DNA of 64,000 bases from Treponema medium (GCF_017161265.1 NZ_CP031393.1:806001-870000), one strand, 5' to 3'; shown: positions 25,135-35,381, numbered from the stretch's first letter. Numbers and translations: made by a program. Notes: a model not told the origin generated them from the letters alone.

Positions 25135-26742
25135 ATGAACGAACATGATTTTTTGAAACTGCAAAATGGAAGCGATATCCGCGGCGTTGCGCTTGAAGGC
25201 GTCGACGGCGAACACGTAAATTTAACGACCGAAGTCTGCCGGAACATCGGTGCGGCGTTTGCGCTCTGGCTTTCCGCTAAAACAGGACGCAGCACGGATA
25301 CGCTGGTAATCGGTATCGGACGGGATTCTCGGCTTTCCGGCGAAGCGCTTGAGAATGCGCTTGTCGAAGGGCTTGCGGCGCAGCGGGTTACTATCATCCG
25401 CTGCTCGCTTGCTACCACACCGGCAATGTTTATGGGAACCGTGTTTAAAGAGACGAATTTTGACGGCTCAATTATGATTACTGCAAGCCACTTGCCATTT
25501 AACCGGAACGGGTTCAAGTTCTTCGATAAATCCAGCGGGCTTGAACGCGCCGACATCACGGAAATTTTACGCAGTGCCGCCGCTCAACATGATAGTTCAG
25601 CGCAGCAAAGTACTGCTATTCCGCCGGATAGTACCACTCAACAGAGCGTAGGAACTCAGCACCCCAATATCAAAAGTGTTCATACTTATAGCGGAGAACA
25701 CATTTCGCCGAAATGCCGATCATTCGATTTAATTGCTCGGTACTCAAAACACCTGCAAGACGCCATCCAGAAAGGCTTGAACTTCCATGCCGAAAAGCCG
25801 CTCGCAAACTTAAAAATTGCGGTCGATGCCGGAAACGGCGCAGGCGGTTTTTTCGCGGAGCAGGTATTAAAAGAGCTTGGAGCCGATACAAGCGGCAGCC
25901 GCTTCCTTGAGCCGGACGGCACCTTTCCCAATCATATCCCAAATCCCGAAAACAAGGCAGCGATGGAAGCGGCTAAAACCGCTACCGTGCAAAGCCATTC
26001 CGATTTAGGTCTGATTTTCGACACGGATGTTGACCGTATGTCGGCAGTGCTGTCCGATGGAACGGAGGTCAACCGCGATGCAATTATCGCAATGACGGCA
26101 GCAATCCTTGCTCCCGACTACCCGCACAGCACCATCGTTACCGATTCGGTGACTTCCGACCGGCTGACCTTCTTCCTTGAACAGGTGCTGGGACTTACCC
26201 ATCTGCGGTATATGCGCGGCTATAAAAACGTAATCAACAAATGCCGCGAATTGAATGAGCAGGGGATTATCAGCCCGCTGGCGATGGAAACGTCAGGACA
26301 CGGCGCGCTGAAAGACAATTACTACCTTGATGATGGCGCCTTTCTTGCGGTAAAACTGATAACAGCGCTTGCGAACGCAAAATATGCAGGAAAAAATATC
26401 GAAAGTCTGATTGAAAAACTTCCACCAATGGTAGAAGAAACGGAATTGCGCTTTAAGATACGCGGCGAGGATTTTAAAGAATACGGCACGTCAATCCTGC
26501 AAGCATTTAAAGAGCGCGCCGAAAAAGCCGGTTTTGAACTTCCGCAATCGTATGAAGGGGTACGAATTTCCTTCAAAAATGGTGAGGTACAGGGCTGGAT
26601 ACTGCTCCGCTTATCCCTGCACGATCCCGTCATGCCGCTGAATATCGAAAGCGCCCGGAAAGGCGATCTTGTAAAACTGAAAGCCATCGCCCGCACCTTG
26701 CTGGAAGGTTTTGACCGGCTCGATGTAAGTACACTGGAGTAA
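25135..26742 (+). CDS. Phosphoglucomutase/phosphomannomutase
   Basis: A 535-residue alpha-D-phosphohexomutase. The phosphoserine loop is MITASHLPFNRNG, the metal-binding loop is FDTDVDRMSA and the sugar-binding loop is METSGHGA, all intact. It interconverts hexose 1- and 6-phosphates for cell-envelope and glycogen precursors. Residues about 155-195 form a low-complexity insert rich in Gln, Ser and Thr (AQHDSSAQQSTAIPP and onward) not usual for the family. I start at 25135, where homologues begin (NEHDFLKLQNGSDIRG). An in-frame ATG at 25102 lies upstream of the -10 box. It converges on the rsm22-like gene. Confidence 0.9.
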   Translation: MNEHDFLKLQNGSDIRGVALEGVDGEHVNLTTEVCRNIGAAFALWLSAKTGRSTDTLVIGIGRDSRLSGEALENALVEGLAAQRVTIIRCSLATTPAMFMGTVFKETNFDGSIMITASHLPFNRNGFKFFDKSSGLERADITEILRSAAAQHDSSAQQSTAIPPDSTTQQSVGTQHPNIKSVHTYSGEHISPKCRSFDLIARYSKHLQDAIQKGLNFHAEKPLANLKIAVDAGNGAGGFFAEQVLKELGADTSGSRFLEPDGTFPNHIPNPENKAAMEAAKTATVQSHSDLGLIFDTDVDRMSAVLSDGTEVNRDAIIAMTAAILAPDYPHSTIVTDSVTSDRLTFFLEQVLGLTHLRYMRGYKNVINKCRELNEQGIISPLAMETSGHGALKDNYYLDDGAFLAVKLITALANAKYAGKNIESLIEKLPPMVEETELRFKIRGEDFKEYGTSILQAFKERAEKAGFELPQSYEGVRISFKNGEVQGWILLRLSLHDPVMPLNIESARKGDLVKLKAIARTLLEGFDRLDVSTLE

Positions 26743-26846
26743 GTCAAGGGCGGAGAGAGGGCGTGATGCGCAAGGAAACGAAACGATAGATTCGTCAGCC
26801 ATGATAGTGTCCATAGCAATTTCGAACTAATCGTTTCTCTCCACTT

Positions 26847-28271
26847 TTACGGTACCTCTACCAAAAGCGCATGCGTCTTTTTATCCCGCTGATGAAGCCT
26901 CACTGACTTTTTCGGCAAGACAAGCAGTGTGCCCGATACGGCAGTGTTTAACACGGATTCTTTGTACGCATGCCCGGTAATAAACATAAAGCCTCTTTCC
27001 GAACAAGCATATCTACCGATAGTTTGCGGATCCGGCTGGATAATATCCGAACATATACGCACCGGTATTCCATCGGAAGTATCCCGTTTTGCAGTACCGG
27101 AAGATAGGGCAGATGAGGACAATGCACCGTATAGAAAACTTAAACTCGCGCGTTCTTTTCCCAAATGAGAAGCCTCTGAAAGATGGAGAAGGCTCTCAGG
27201 TGAATCGTGTGTTTCAAAAGTAAAATGGCACCATTTATGAAAAGCTACCGGCGTTTTTGTTCCATCTTGGGGCGGACGATTGGGGAAACAACATACTCCA
27301 TTATGGGGACACGGCGCAGATATAGAAAAACCTGCCGCTAAAAATTCCGTTCTCAACAGGCTTAAAAATTCACCGGCAAGCGGTATCCCCGGTTCAATAA
27401 ACATAACCGAACCGGAAGGCTTTAGATAATGCATAACGGTACGGTATGTTTTTTCGGCATAGTCATCAAGGGTGAGCGGACTGTTCCAGAATATCTCATT
27501 GAACATATTTGCTTCCGTTACCAGCGATACTTTTTCGGACAATGCCGTGCCGAATGCCCCGCATACTTTCTTAACAGTCCACGGAACTTCTCCGGTGCCA
27601 TTTTTTTTACCGGTGTATGCACAGAGCGCTAAAAAAAGTTCTTCACCGAATGAGAGGGCTTTATTGGAAATATCCACGCAATACCACGTCAGCCGTTTTT
27701 TCCGCAGCTCCGGTTTTGCAATCCATAAAGCACAGACAAAAGTAAGCGGCCCCGAACCGAAGTCCGCAGCATAATTGCCGTCATCAAGCCGGATATCAAG
27801 ATTCTGCAAGAGTTTCGTAAGCCGCACTAAATTCCACCACACATAATAGTGCGTATATGCTGATAGTTTTATCGGATCATTTAAATAGTGCGTTTTTCTG
27901 CTGCTTCGTTCATCTGTAAGTTCATGAAAGAGCGTATGAATGTGCTGCGGTAACAGTTGCTTCTTTTTTGCATCGAGCGGTAAAACCTGATCCAACAGCG
28001 CAGGAAAATGTTCTAAGATATTTTTTGCTTCTGATGTCAGTTCGGAAAAAACCGGCGTTCCGAAGGTATAAGGCGTACTGTTTCGCTTTTTGCGATGTTG
28101 CTCGTTTCTCCGGTCAGAACTGCGTCCGGAAGTTTTTTGATAGTGTTCTTTTTCTTGTGGCTGATGATTCCGGCTCTTCTCTTCTGTCTGAAACTGATTG
28201 GTTTTATCCAGCGTCTGATGCGAGGAGTTTTTTTTAACAAATTTTTCGTAAAATGGTTTTTGTGTATTCAT
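26847..28271 (-). CDS. Rsm22-like small-subunit rRNA methyltransferase
   Basis: A 474-residue protein. Residues about 1-75 are a charged, low-complexity tail rich in Lys, Gln and Arg. A methyltransferase domain follows, with YAADFGSGPLTFVCALWI as the SAM motif. The C-terminal half has Cys-rich CPHNGVCCFPNRP and KWCHFTFE, matching the Cys cluster of Rsm22-family proteins, plus a GFMFITGHAYKES strand. Rsm22 proteins act in small-ribosomal-subunit assembly. I start at 28271, where TATAAT lies 9 nt upstream; the in-frame ATG at 28349 lies upstream of this promoter and is rejected. Confidence 0.78.
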   Translation of the reverse strand: MNTQKPFYEKFVKKNSSHQTLDKTNQFQTEEKSRNHQPQEKEHYQKTSGRSSDRRNEQHRKKRNSTPYTFGTPVFSELTSEAKNILEHFPALLDQVLPLDAKKKQLLPQHIHTLFHELTDERSSRKTHYLNDPIKLSAYTHYYVWWNLVRLTKLLQNLDIRLDDGNYAADFGSGPLTFVCALWIAKPELRKKRLTWYCVDISNKALSFGEELFLALCAYTGKKNGTGEVPWTVKKVCGAFGTALSEKVSLVTEANMFNEIFWNSPLTLDDYAEKTYRTVMHYLKPSGSVMFIEPGIPLAGEFLSLLRTEFLAAGFSISAPCPHNGVCCFPNRPPQDGTKTPVAFHKWCHFTFETHDSPESLLHLSEASHLGKERASLSFLYGALSSSALSSGTAKRDTSDGIPVRICSDIIQPDPQTIGRYACSERGFMFITGHAYKESVLNTAVSGTLLVLPKKSVRLHQRDKKTHALLVEVP

Positions 28272-28280
28272 TATCGTTAT

Positions 28281-28309
28281 ATTATAGAAAAAACCGGTGC
28301 CTTTTGCAA
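28281..28309 (-). promoter_or_regulatory. Promoter of the rsm22-like gene
   Basis: TTGCAA (28309-28304), 17 bp, TATAAT (28286-28281) on the minus strand, then 9 nt to the ATG. No ribosome-binding site is present, so the mRNA is predicted to be leaderless. Confidence 0.6.
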
Positions 28310-28403
28310 ACGGACTTCTTGAAACACCTATATAAGATAAATCATACACCTTTTAAAAATACAAATGTTACATACAAAGCGCATACAAATATCCGCACAA
28401 TAA

Positions 28404-28432
28404 AAAATGCAGCGCCAAAGGCGCTGCATTTT
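28404..28432 (-). terminator. Rho-independent terminator of the Ig-repeat gene
   Basis: AAAATGCAGCGCC and GGCGCTGCATTTT form a perfect 13-bp stem with a 3-base loop, 2 bp after the stop codon, followed on the minus strand by a run of T. It is symmetric and could also stop transcription in the other direction. Confidence 0.9.
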
Positions 28433-28434
28433 GT

Positions 28435-31400
28435 CTAGAATACGTCAAACCGGAGGCCGACCGATATATGCGGAAGCACACCCTTTATCGCTGAGGCTGA
28501 ACCGCCACTGACATCGGTTGGGATAAACCACAGCTGACCTTCCGTATACACAGCAAAGCTTCTAAAATACTTAACTTTCTTTTTAGGCAATTTAACACGC
28601 GGGAACTCTATTTGCGCAAGCATAGCGGCAAGAACCTGCGGTGTTCCTTTTTGTGTTTTAGTAAACACTGAAAAGTTTGCTCCTAAAGAACCGGTCATAT
28701 ATAGCCACGACCAATCGGGTCCTGCAAAGGATTCAAAAGGCAGTTCGAATACGTTTGCAAGGATCTTCATACTGACGACATGGCCACCGTATCGCATTTT
28801 TACATTGCCTTTATAGAACAAATCCCATTGCGATTGCAAGAATTGTCCGTAGTGGAGTTGCAATTTAACATTGCTGCCGAAGAAACTCAACCCAACTCCG
28901 GCATTCCACAACGTAGCCCCCCAGAAACCGACATCAAAATGCAACCCTTGTATAACCTTGGGTATACCGTAAAGGTATTTATCACCCTTCCGTAAAGACA
29001 AAGCAACATTGGTAACGGAAATATTATCGGTTGCTAGTCCGGCATACGTCAAGGATTGGTTATATGTTCCGCCTTCATCTGGAGTAAGCAATGTAACAAC
29101 AGGGGCTGTCTTATCAATACTTACAACCATACGGCAAACAGCAGTTTCATTATTTGCCATTCGAGCACGCACGAGTAAGAAATGCTCACCTTCCGCCATA
29201 TCTCCGGTTTCAAGCCGGTATTTCCAGTTTGCTTTCGAACCGAGGGGGATAAATGTTCTACCATTATTAAAACTAAGCTCTACTGCAACTAATTTCTTTG
29301 CAGCAATTGCTTCGCGAACGCCGATTGCCGTAGATTTGTCTTTGAGTAGGAGACTTTCCTCTTCAGAAAGAGTGTATCCGGCTTTGCCTTTCAGATACGG
29401 CCGCTCGACGGCAAAATCACCCATTGCAAAATTATCAATCGTAATCCACGGGCCTGTAGTCTTATACACTATCGAATGTACGGCAGAACTTTCCGGCTTA
29501 TTTTTTACAATTTCTGCTTTAACCGATATTTTATGTTCTCCTTCAGTCATACCTTCGGGCGTTATTCTAAAATTAAAATAACCGGTCGGAGAAATAGTGG
29601 CCGTATCGCGTTCAGCGCCATCGATATATAAAGTAGCGGATTCAGGGAAAATCGTACTGGAGATCTTTCCATATATATTAAACTCGCCTACCAATGTTTC
29701 TCCCATAAGTGGAGCGAGAAGCTCGATTTTTCCTTTATCATTACTACGATCAATGACAAAGTTGCGGGCAATATTGGTGACATTTCCCGCCTCATCTGAA
29801 CCGACAATTTCAAGGTTATATGAACCTTCGGGAAGATCTGCTACATTGATATTTTGGGAGACGACAAGCTTCGGTTCAAGCACTGTATTTGAAAACTTTG
29901 CCGGTACCGACTGACCTTGTAATCCTTTTATATGAACAACAACTTCTTTTAAGGCAATTTCGTCATATACCTGCCCAGAAACAAAAAGTTCATTGTCGTA
30001 TTTTCCGCCGGGGATTGGATATTCAAACTTGAGTTCTGGTGCCGTATTATCAATGTTTACCAGAGTAGAGGTTCGAGATTCTTCGCCGTACTGGTCTACA
30101 GCTTTTATAAACACTACATGGGTTCCATCGGCAATCACAGCGGTATTAAAATCGTAGTGCCAGTTTTCGCCCCCTTCTGCCTTAGAATATGTATTTCCGT
30201 TGTCAAGCGATACTTCAATTGACTTGATGCCGTTTTTATCGGATGCAGTTCCTTTGATGGAAATAATATCTTTTACTATGGATGTACTTGCCGGAGCTTG
30301 AACCGCAACTGACGGAGATGTAAGAGAAACCCGAACCTTCCGCTTAAAAACATTGCTCTTAACGCCGTAAATGTCTTCGGCATAAATGGAAATAGTGTGT
30401 TCATTATCCGTAAAATCGGTTAAAGCAAATGGAATTGTAAAGGTGTTTTTTACTTCAAGAGATTTTATTGTACCGTTATCAATCTGATAAAAAACTTTTG
30501 AAACGCCGTCATCGTCATGTATAATACCGGAAAGGACAAAATCTTTTACCACAACAGCATCTTCTTCCGGCAAGTGGACTTCAATAATCGGCTTATCCGA
30601 CTCAGTATCGATTTCAAAAGGATACTCGTTATATGTTGAGACATTTCCTGCTTTATCTGTAAACCGGAACATCATTCCTTTGCCGATCGGCGCGGATGCT
30701 GTACCGATAATTCTATGGGGAAGAGGAGAAATTTCCATCGGCTCCCATGTGTTGTTAGAACCTTCCGGTTTATACTCAACTTTTTCGAGTACAGAATAGT
30801 TATCCGGTTTAAAAGCCACTAAAATGGAACCGTTGACCTTGTCTCCTTCACGAGGAAGGATGAGCGACACCTTCGGCCCCTGTGAATTTTTATAGAATGT
30901 TCGATAGGCAGAGCTTTTTTGTCCAAGCACATCGACTGCATGTACGCCTACAACGACAACTCCGTCAGGATAATTTTCCAGTGCAATCTTTTGAGAAAAC
31001 TTAGCGGAAGAAAGCGGTTGTGCTTCGGAATCTCCAACCGTGTATGTTATCGACTGTAATGCGGAAATATCGGAAATTGTACCGGCTAATTCCAGTGATT
31101 CCTTGATAAATCGCGGTTCTTCGGCAAGCGCCAGTTTAATTACCGGAGCGGTTTTATCAATCAGAACATTAATACCTGAAGAGGTAAAGGTACGGCCTTC
31201 CGTATCGGTAACAGTGATCCGTACATTTTTATACAGCCCTTCTTCAGTGATTGCGAGAGCAATGACATGACCTGAAAACGATAGTTCACAGGGTATCGTA
31301 GAACCAGCAAGTTCGACAGAAGCAATTTCAGCCTCGCCTGCAGGGCGATATACTCCCGTTAGAATATTGTTATCAGATAAAATAAAGGTTCCGTCAGAAG

Positions 31401-32478
31401 ATTTATTTCCTTCAGCCCATACAAAAGCTTCTTCTTCTGCCGTTGTCTGAGAATCTATTAAAATAGTTTGAGCAATCGCTCGGCCATATATATCGGAAGC
31501 TTGTACTGCAACAGGCACCACTTTGCCGGTGAATGAAGAATCAATCGGAATACGGATAAGCGTATTTGCAGCCCCCTTCCGTATGGAAACAGGGATTTCA
31601 GTATTATCAGCGATAGTATATGAAACAGAATCGAGCCCTGCCCCAGCACTAACATTTATTGTAACAGGCGTCCGGCTGTCGGGTACTACCGACTGTACAA
31701 CACCGGAGAAACCCTCAAGTCCGATAACAGGCTTTGTGCCTATTACCGAGAAAGATACCGTTTCGGTATTACCTCTTACCCCCTGCGGATTAACGGCATA
31801 AACCGAAACCGTATGTGTCCCGCTCGAAATATCGGTAATAGGCACACCAAAAGCATTCATGTTGACAGGTACGGTAATTTCCTCACCTCGATCGATTCTA
31901 TATCGTATCTCGGAAACACCGGAAGTACTTTCAATTGAACCTGCAAGATACATACTGTTATCGATAACGGCATTGGCAATCGGCTGTACTATTGTAAGAC
32001 GTGGAGTATCCAACGATTTATCAATAGTAATTGTTCGCATTACCTTCGTAATATTGCCGGCAATATCTTCGGCAGTAATTTCAATGGTCTCGGTTTTATT
32101 TGAAAGGCTGCTTACATCAAATTCTTTAACCCAATAAGAATTACCTTTAACCAGTTCAAAATCTCCCGTTTGATTTCCCATTCGCCATGATAAAGACTTG
32201 AGATTTACCGAATCGCTTGCAAATCCTGCTATTCCAAAAACGCTGCTAACTGTTTCTGAGGGAGCGGGATAAAAGAAATCTACTACCGGAGCAGTATTGT
32301 CAATAAAGAATAAGAACGTAGAAATACCTTCGGCTCCTAATTTATCAATAGCCTTAAACCAACATACGGTCGGACCCTCAGGCAGCTTACTTGTATCAAT
32401 GTCAAGCTTAAAGGAAGAAACTCCTGCTTTTTTTATCATATTTAAGCGCAAGCGGTGTATAGTTTTGTCCAGCGTCAA
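28435..32478 (-). CDS. Giant Ig-like-repeat surface protein, main part (frameshifted from its N-terminus)
   Basis: About 1345 codons encode a chain of some fifteen 80-100-residue Ig/cadherin-like repeats, each closing with a strand such as IDNTAPVVDFFYP, IDKTAPVIKLALA or IDNTAPELKFEYP. The last 200 residues differ: they are rich in aromatic residues and beta strands and end in ISVGLRFDVF, with a terminal Phe, like an outer-membrane barrel or assembly signal. It should be an envelope-exposed, elongated protein. The N-terminus with its signal peptide lies in another frame (32408-33097); the two are joined at a run of seven A on the coding strand (32428-32434), where six would restore the frame. 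Its ligand is unknown. Confidence 0.8.
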   Translation of the reverse strand: MTLDKTIHRLRLNMIKKAGVSSFKLDIDTSKLPEGPTVCWFKAIDKLGAEGISTFLFFIDNTAPVVDFFYPAPSETVSSVFGIAGFASDSVNLKSLSWRMGNQTGDFELVKGNSYWVKEFDVSSLSNKTETIEITAEDIAGNITKVMRTITIDKSLDTPRLTIVQPIANAVIDNSMYLAGSIESTSGVSEIRYRIDRGEEITVPVNMNAFGVPITDISSGTHTVSVYAVNPQGVRGNTETVSFSVIGTKPVIGLEGFSGVVQSVVPDSRTPVTINVSAGAGLDSVSYTIADNTEIPVSIRKGAANTLIRIPIDSSFTGKVVPVAVQASDIYGRAIAQTILIDSQTTAEEEAFVWAEGNKSSDGTFILSDNNILTGVYRPAGEAEIASVELAGSTIPCELSFSGHVIALAITEEGLYKNVRITVTDTEGRTFTSSGINVLIDKTAPVIKLALAEEPRFIKESLELAGTISDISALQSITYTVGDSEAQPLSSAKFSQKIALENYPDGVVVVGVHAVDVLGQKSSAYRTFYKNSQGPKVSLILPREGDKVNGSILVAFKPDNYSVLEKVEYKPEGSNNTWEPMEISPLPHRIIGTASAPIGKGMMFRFTDKAGNVSTYNEYPFEIDTESDKPIIEVHLPEEDAVVVKDFVLSGIIHDDDGVSKVFYQIDNGTIKSLEVKNTFTIPFALTDFTDNEHTISIYAEDIYGVKSNVFKRKVRVSLTSPSVAVQAPASTSIVKDIISIKGTASDKNGIKSIEVSLDNGNTYSKAEGGENWHYDFNTAVIADGTHVVFIKAVDQYGEESRTSTLVNIDNTAPELKFEYPIPGGKYDNELFVSGQVYDEIALKEVVVHIKGLQGQSVPAKFSNTVLEPKLVVSQNINVADLPEGSYNLEIVGSDEAGNVTNIARNFVIDRSNDKGKIELLAPLMGETLVGEFNIYGKISSTIFPESATLYIDGAERDTATISPTGYFNFRITPEGMTEGEHKISVKAEIVKNKPESSAVHSIVYKTTGPWITIDNFAMGDFAVERPYLKGKAGYTLSEEESLLLKDKSTAIGVREAIAAKKLVAVELSFNNGRTFIPLGSKANWKYRLETGDMAEGEHFLLVRARMANNETAVCRMVVSIDKTAPVVTLLTPDEGGTYNQSLTYAGLATDNISVTNVALSLRKGDKYLYGIPKVIQGLHFDVGFWGATLWNAGVGLSFFGSNVKLQLHYGQFLQSQWDLFYKGNVKMRYGGHVVSMKILANVFELPFESFAGPDWSWLYMTGSLGANFSVFTKTQKGTPQVLAAMLAQIEFPRVKLPKKKVKYFRSFAVYTEGQLWFIPTDVSGGSASAIKGVLPHISVGLRFDVF

Positions 32479-33097
32479 ACGAATAAAACAGTTTACTTAC
32501 GCCGTTTCCATCTCGTACAATTCCTCCTAATACCTGTTTGCCGGAAATTAAGGCGCCGTCATCCATACTGGTTACGAGAGTTTCGGGCGTGTGCAAATTC
32601 AAGTTAAACTCAACCGAAACGCCATCACTCTTTAGTCCGTTAATATCGGTACCCCATGCGATAATACGGTGTACACCTTCTTCCAAATCGGCTGTATTAA
32701 AAGTTTGAGTCCAAAATTGTTTGCCTTTTGCACGAATGGGTTCATTGTCATCCAGCGCTACTTCGATATAATCAATACCATCATCATCAAAACATGTTCC
32801 GGAGGCACTAAGGGTACCCGTAATATTCATATTTTTGAAAGGGTTGGTAATAGATACAACCGGTTGATCGGAGCGAGGGTCAATATACATATTGAAAGGA
32901 CCTGCCTCTCCGATATTACCCGCTGAATCTTCGGCGGTAACAAGTACATTATACTTACCCGGTTTTTTTTCAGAGAGATCAAAAGATTCGTCCCAGCTTT
33001 CGGGATTTTCTACGGTGCGGGTTTCTACTTTACCCCCAGCAAATAGAAAGGAGACCAAAAAGGCGTACGTACAGACACAGAGCAGTAGCTTTTTCAT
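32408..33097 (-). CDS. Giant Ig-like-repeat surface protein, N-terminal part
   Basis: This 229-codon frame begins with a signal peptide (residues about 1-20, ending FLFAGG) and holds the first Ig-like repeats (YNVLVTAEDSAGNIGEAGPF, then IDYIEVALDDNEPIRAKG). It breaks off just after FDAGQNYTPLALKYDKK, where the following frame continues with AGVSSFKLDIDTSKL. A one-base deletion in the A-tract would give a single protein of about 1570 residues. The break may be a sequencing error, a mutation, or slipped-strand switching. A GAGGAAC site precedes the ATG. Confidence 0.78.
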   Translation of the reverse strand: MKKLLLCVCTYAFLVSFLFAGGKVETRTVENPESWDESFDLSEKKPGKYNVLVTAEDSAGNIGEAGPFNMYIDPRSDQPVVSITNPFKNMNITGTLSASGTCFDDDGIDYIEVALDDNEPIRAKGKQFWTQTFNTADLEEGVHRIIAWGTDINGLKSDGVSVEFNLNLHTPETLVTSMDDGALISGKQVLGGIVRDGNGVSKLFYSFDAGQNYTPLALKYDKKSRSFFL

Positions 33098-33298
33098 AGA
33101 AGTTCCTCATTACAAAACAAATAGGCTTTCGCTTAATACGAAAGCTTTTTCCGGAAACCTGTAGAAAGTACCGGCATGCTACAACTTTATAGTATTTTAG
33201 ATTAAGAAGAAAGGCATTATATAAAAATACCCTTCTGATGTATCGGTACAATATACTGAAAACTTGACTGTATCAAGCATCAGCATAATGTACAGACA

Positions 33299-33526
33299 TT
33301 AAACGGCGACAACTTTTTTTACATCGGGATAGGATTCTTTTAATTGAGCTTCGATGCCGGACTTTAACGTCATCAAAGCCATTGGGCAAGAACCGCAAGC
33401 CCCTTTCAATCGGACGGAAACGACACCATCATCAGACATTGAGACAAATTCCACATCGCCCCCATCAGCCTGCAAATGAGGACGAATACCGTCCAGAGCC
33501 TTTTGAATTTGATCGACTGTAACCAT
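33299..33526 (-). CDS. NifU-like (Nfu) iron-sulfur scaffold protein
   Basis: A 75-residue stand-alone NifU C-terminal domain. It contains IRPHLQADGGDVEFV and the Cys pair CGSCPMALMTLKSGIE (C-x2-C), which together hold a transferable Fe-S cluster in Nfu proteins. The ATG at 33526 is chosen because a strong GGAGG site lies 5 nt before it; upstream in-frame starts are not needed. It appears monocistronic. Two overlapping -10-like TATAAT-type sequences lie at about 33565-33585. Confidence 0.9.
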   Translation of the reverse strand: MVTVDQIQKALDGIRPHLQADGGDVEFVSMSDDGVVSVRLKGACGSCPMALMTLKSGIEAQLKESYPDVKKVVAV

Positions 33527-33565
33527 ACTTCCTCCTTTTTTACGCACGCAGAATGCGCTTATCAT

Positions 33566-33758
33566 ATATTATAGCATATTATATAATAGAAATCTTTATA
33601 GAGTAAACATCTCTAAAACATCCGATTGTTAAAAGAGTCCTAATACGCTATAACCGTATCTAGCGGCAATAGTTACAGATTAAGCAGCTTTTATACTATA
33701 AGTGCGGTTAATAGTTAATATGAGAAGCAATCTATCGTAAAAGCTGCGCGGGCGAGCG
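33566..33758. other. Intergenic gap with one weak inverted repeat
   Basis: Between the NifU-like gene and the ECF operon end. GCAGCTTTTA (about 33681) and TAAAAGCTGC (about 33738) form a 10-bp inverted repeat that could terminate the leftward ECF operon. Nothing else is evident. Confidence 0.35.
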
Positions 33759-35369
33759 TTAAGAAATAGCTACGGCAGCCTTCACTCTTATCCTATAATC
33801 ACAAGCCATTTCACTCAGCAGCTCATCATGTGTAATAATGACAACGGTTTTTCCTGCCTGTGCAAGCGCATCAACCCACTGTGCCATACTCAAAAGACCT
33901 TCACCGTCCATACCGCTGGTCGGCTCATCGAACACAAAGAGCTGTGCTTCCGAGCAATACGCCGCGGCAATTACCACCCGCTGTTTTTCTCCTCCGGAGA
34001 GCGATGCAGGATGCCGATTCCGTATCGCCTGCAAGCGGAACAGCTCAAGCGCTTCTTCTGCTCGTTTCGTTATGCTTTGTGACGGTTTCCGCCCCAACAG
34101 CAGCTCATTGATCACACTGTCTGAGTACAGCTGATAATCGGCATCCTGCATCACAAAATAGCTCATTCGCCGCCGCTGTGCACATGAAAGCTTCTGTCCG
34201 TGCAGGGTAATACAGCCGCTCTGCTGCCGTAACAGTCCGCACAGTACCTTGCATAGGGTAGTTTTACCGGCGCCGTTTTCTCCGGTTAGAGCAGTAATAC
34301 TCCCCTGCGGAAACGTAAGGCTGATATTCCGTATACTGCATTCCATTGCTCGACCGGAACCGTCTTCGCCGCGACATTCCGCATACCGTCCATTCCGGTA
34401 TAAATACGTTACATTCGACACACATAAAGCAGCTCGCGATGCATCCGGCTCTATTTTTGCCGCTTCCGGTAATTTTACAACCGGATCCGGTGTTGATGTT
34501 TCTACTGCCGCAGCTCTTTTCGGTGTTTCTTTCAGTGCGGCGCTTTCAGGTTGTCCTATCACTTCCGTTGTACGAATGTGATTTGTTCGCAAAGATAACT
34601 CCGCCATACCGGGATAGCGAAATCCGAATTGCCGTAACTCACCTTCCTGTAAACGGCAAAATTCCTCTGCTGTCCATCGGTGCGCAGCCCTGCCGTTTTC
34701 GATATGCAAAAATGAGTCTGCAATTCCTAAAAATGTGTGCAGCCGGTGCTCACTGATGATAATCGTTGTTCCCCGCTTTTTAATCTCCGCCAAAAGACCG
34801 GTAAGAATTTCGATACCGTTCGCATCCAAATTGGAAACAGGTTCGTCTAAGATCAAGATTTGAGGCGATAAAATAAGCGCTGCAGCAATCGCTACCCGTT
34901 GTTTTTGTCCTGCTGATAGGGTATCAACCGTCCGGTACAAAAGCGGCTCTATGTTAAGAAGTGCAGCCGCTTCTCGTATCTTTTCTTTCACGTACATCGG
35001 CTCCAGTCCGATATTCTCTGCGGAAAACGCAATTTCATCCTGCACACTGTTCATAAAAAATTGACTGCGCGGGTCTTGAAACACAACCCCGAATGTTTGC
35101 ACTCGCTGCTCAGGCGGCATAGACGCCGGTTCTCTCCCGGCAACCAGCACCGAACCATGCAGTGTTCCCTCGTAAAATGTCGGAGCTAAACCGTTGATCA
35201 GCCTCAACACGGTACTTTTTCCCGCTCCCGATTTTCCGCACAAAACAACGCATTCCCCATCCCGTATATCGAAGGACATGCCCTCAATGCAAGCATCCTG
35301 CCGATTCCCTGCCGCAAGCTCCGCTTCCCCATAACAAAACGATACATCACAAAACGTAATCATAGACAT
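33759..35369 (-). CDS. ECF transporter ATPase, two fused ATP-binding domains
   Basis: A 536-residue fusion of two ABC ATPase domains, as in EcfA1-EcfA2 fusions. Domain 1 (about residues 1-225) has Walker A GKSGAGKSTVL, signature TLSAGQKQRVAIA and Walker B ILILDEPVSNLD. Domain 2 (about 305-530) has GENGAGKTTLCK, SLSGGEKQRVVIA and LFVFDEPTSGMD. A linker of about 80 residues rich in Ala, Glu and Pro separates them. It powers uptake of a vitamin or similar small molecule through the adjacent T and S components. The stop of the T gene lies 12 bp upstream. Confidence 0.9.
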   Translation of the reverse strand: MSMITFCDVSFCYGEAELAAGNRQDACIEGMSFDIRDGECVVLCGKSGAGKSTVLRLINGLAPTFYEGTLHGSVLVAGREPASMPPEQRVQTFGVVFQDPRSQFFMNSVQDEIAFSAENIGLEPMYVKEKIREAAALLNIEPLLYRTVDTLSAGQKQRVAIAAALILSPQILILDEPVSNLDANGIEILTGLLAEIKKRGTTIIISEHRLHTFLGIADSFLHIENGRAAHRWTAEEFCRLQEGELRQFGFRYPGMAELSLRTNHIRTTEVIGQPESAALKETPKRAAAVETSTPDPVVKLPEAAKIEPDASRAALCVSNVTYLYRNGRYAECRGEDGSGRAMECSIRNISLTFPQGSITALTGENGAGKTTLCKVLCGLLRQQSGCITLHGQKLSCAQRRRMSYFVMQDADYQLYSDSVINELLLGRKPSQSITKRAEEALELFRLQAIRNRHPASLSGGEKQRVVIAAAYCSEAQLFVFDEPTSGMDGEGLLSMAQWVDALAQAGKTVVIITHDELLSEMACDYRIRVKAAVAIS

Positions 35370-35381
35370 CGCAACCGTATT

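Noticed and set aside
26743-26846. Imperfect inverted repeat (GAAACGATAGATTCG with CGAACTAATCGTTTC) between convergent genes
   Set aside because: The stem is interrupted and has no T-run, so I could not support a terminator call.
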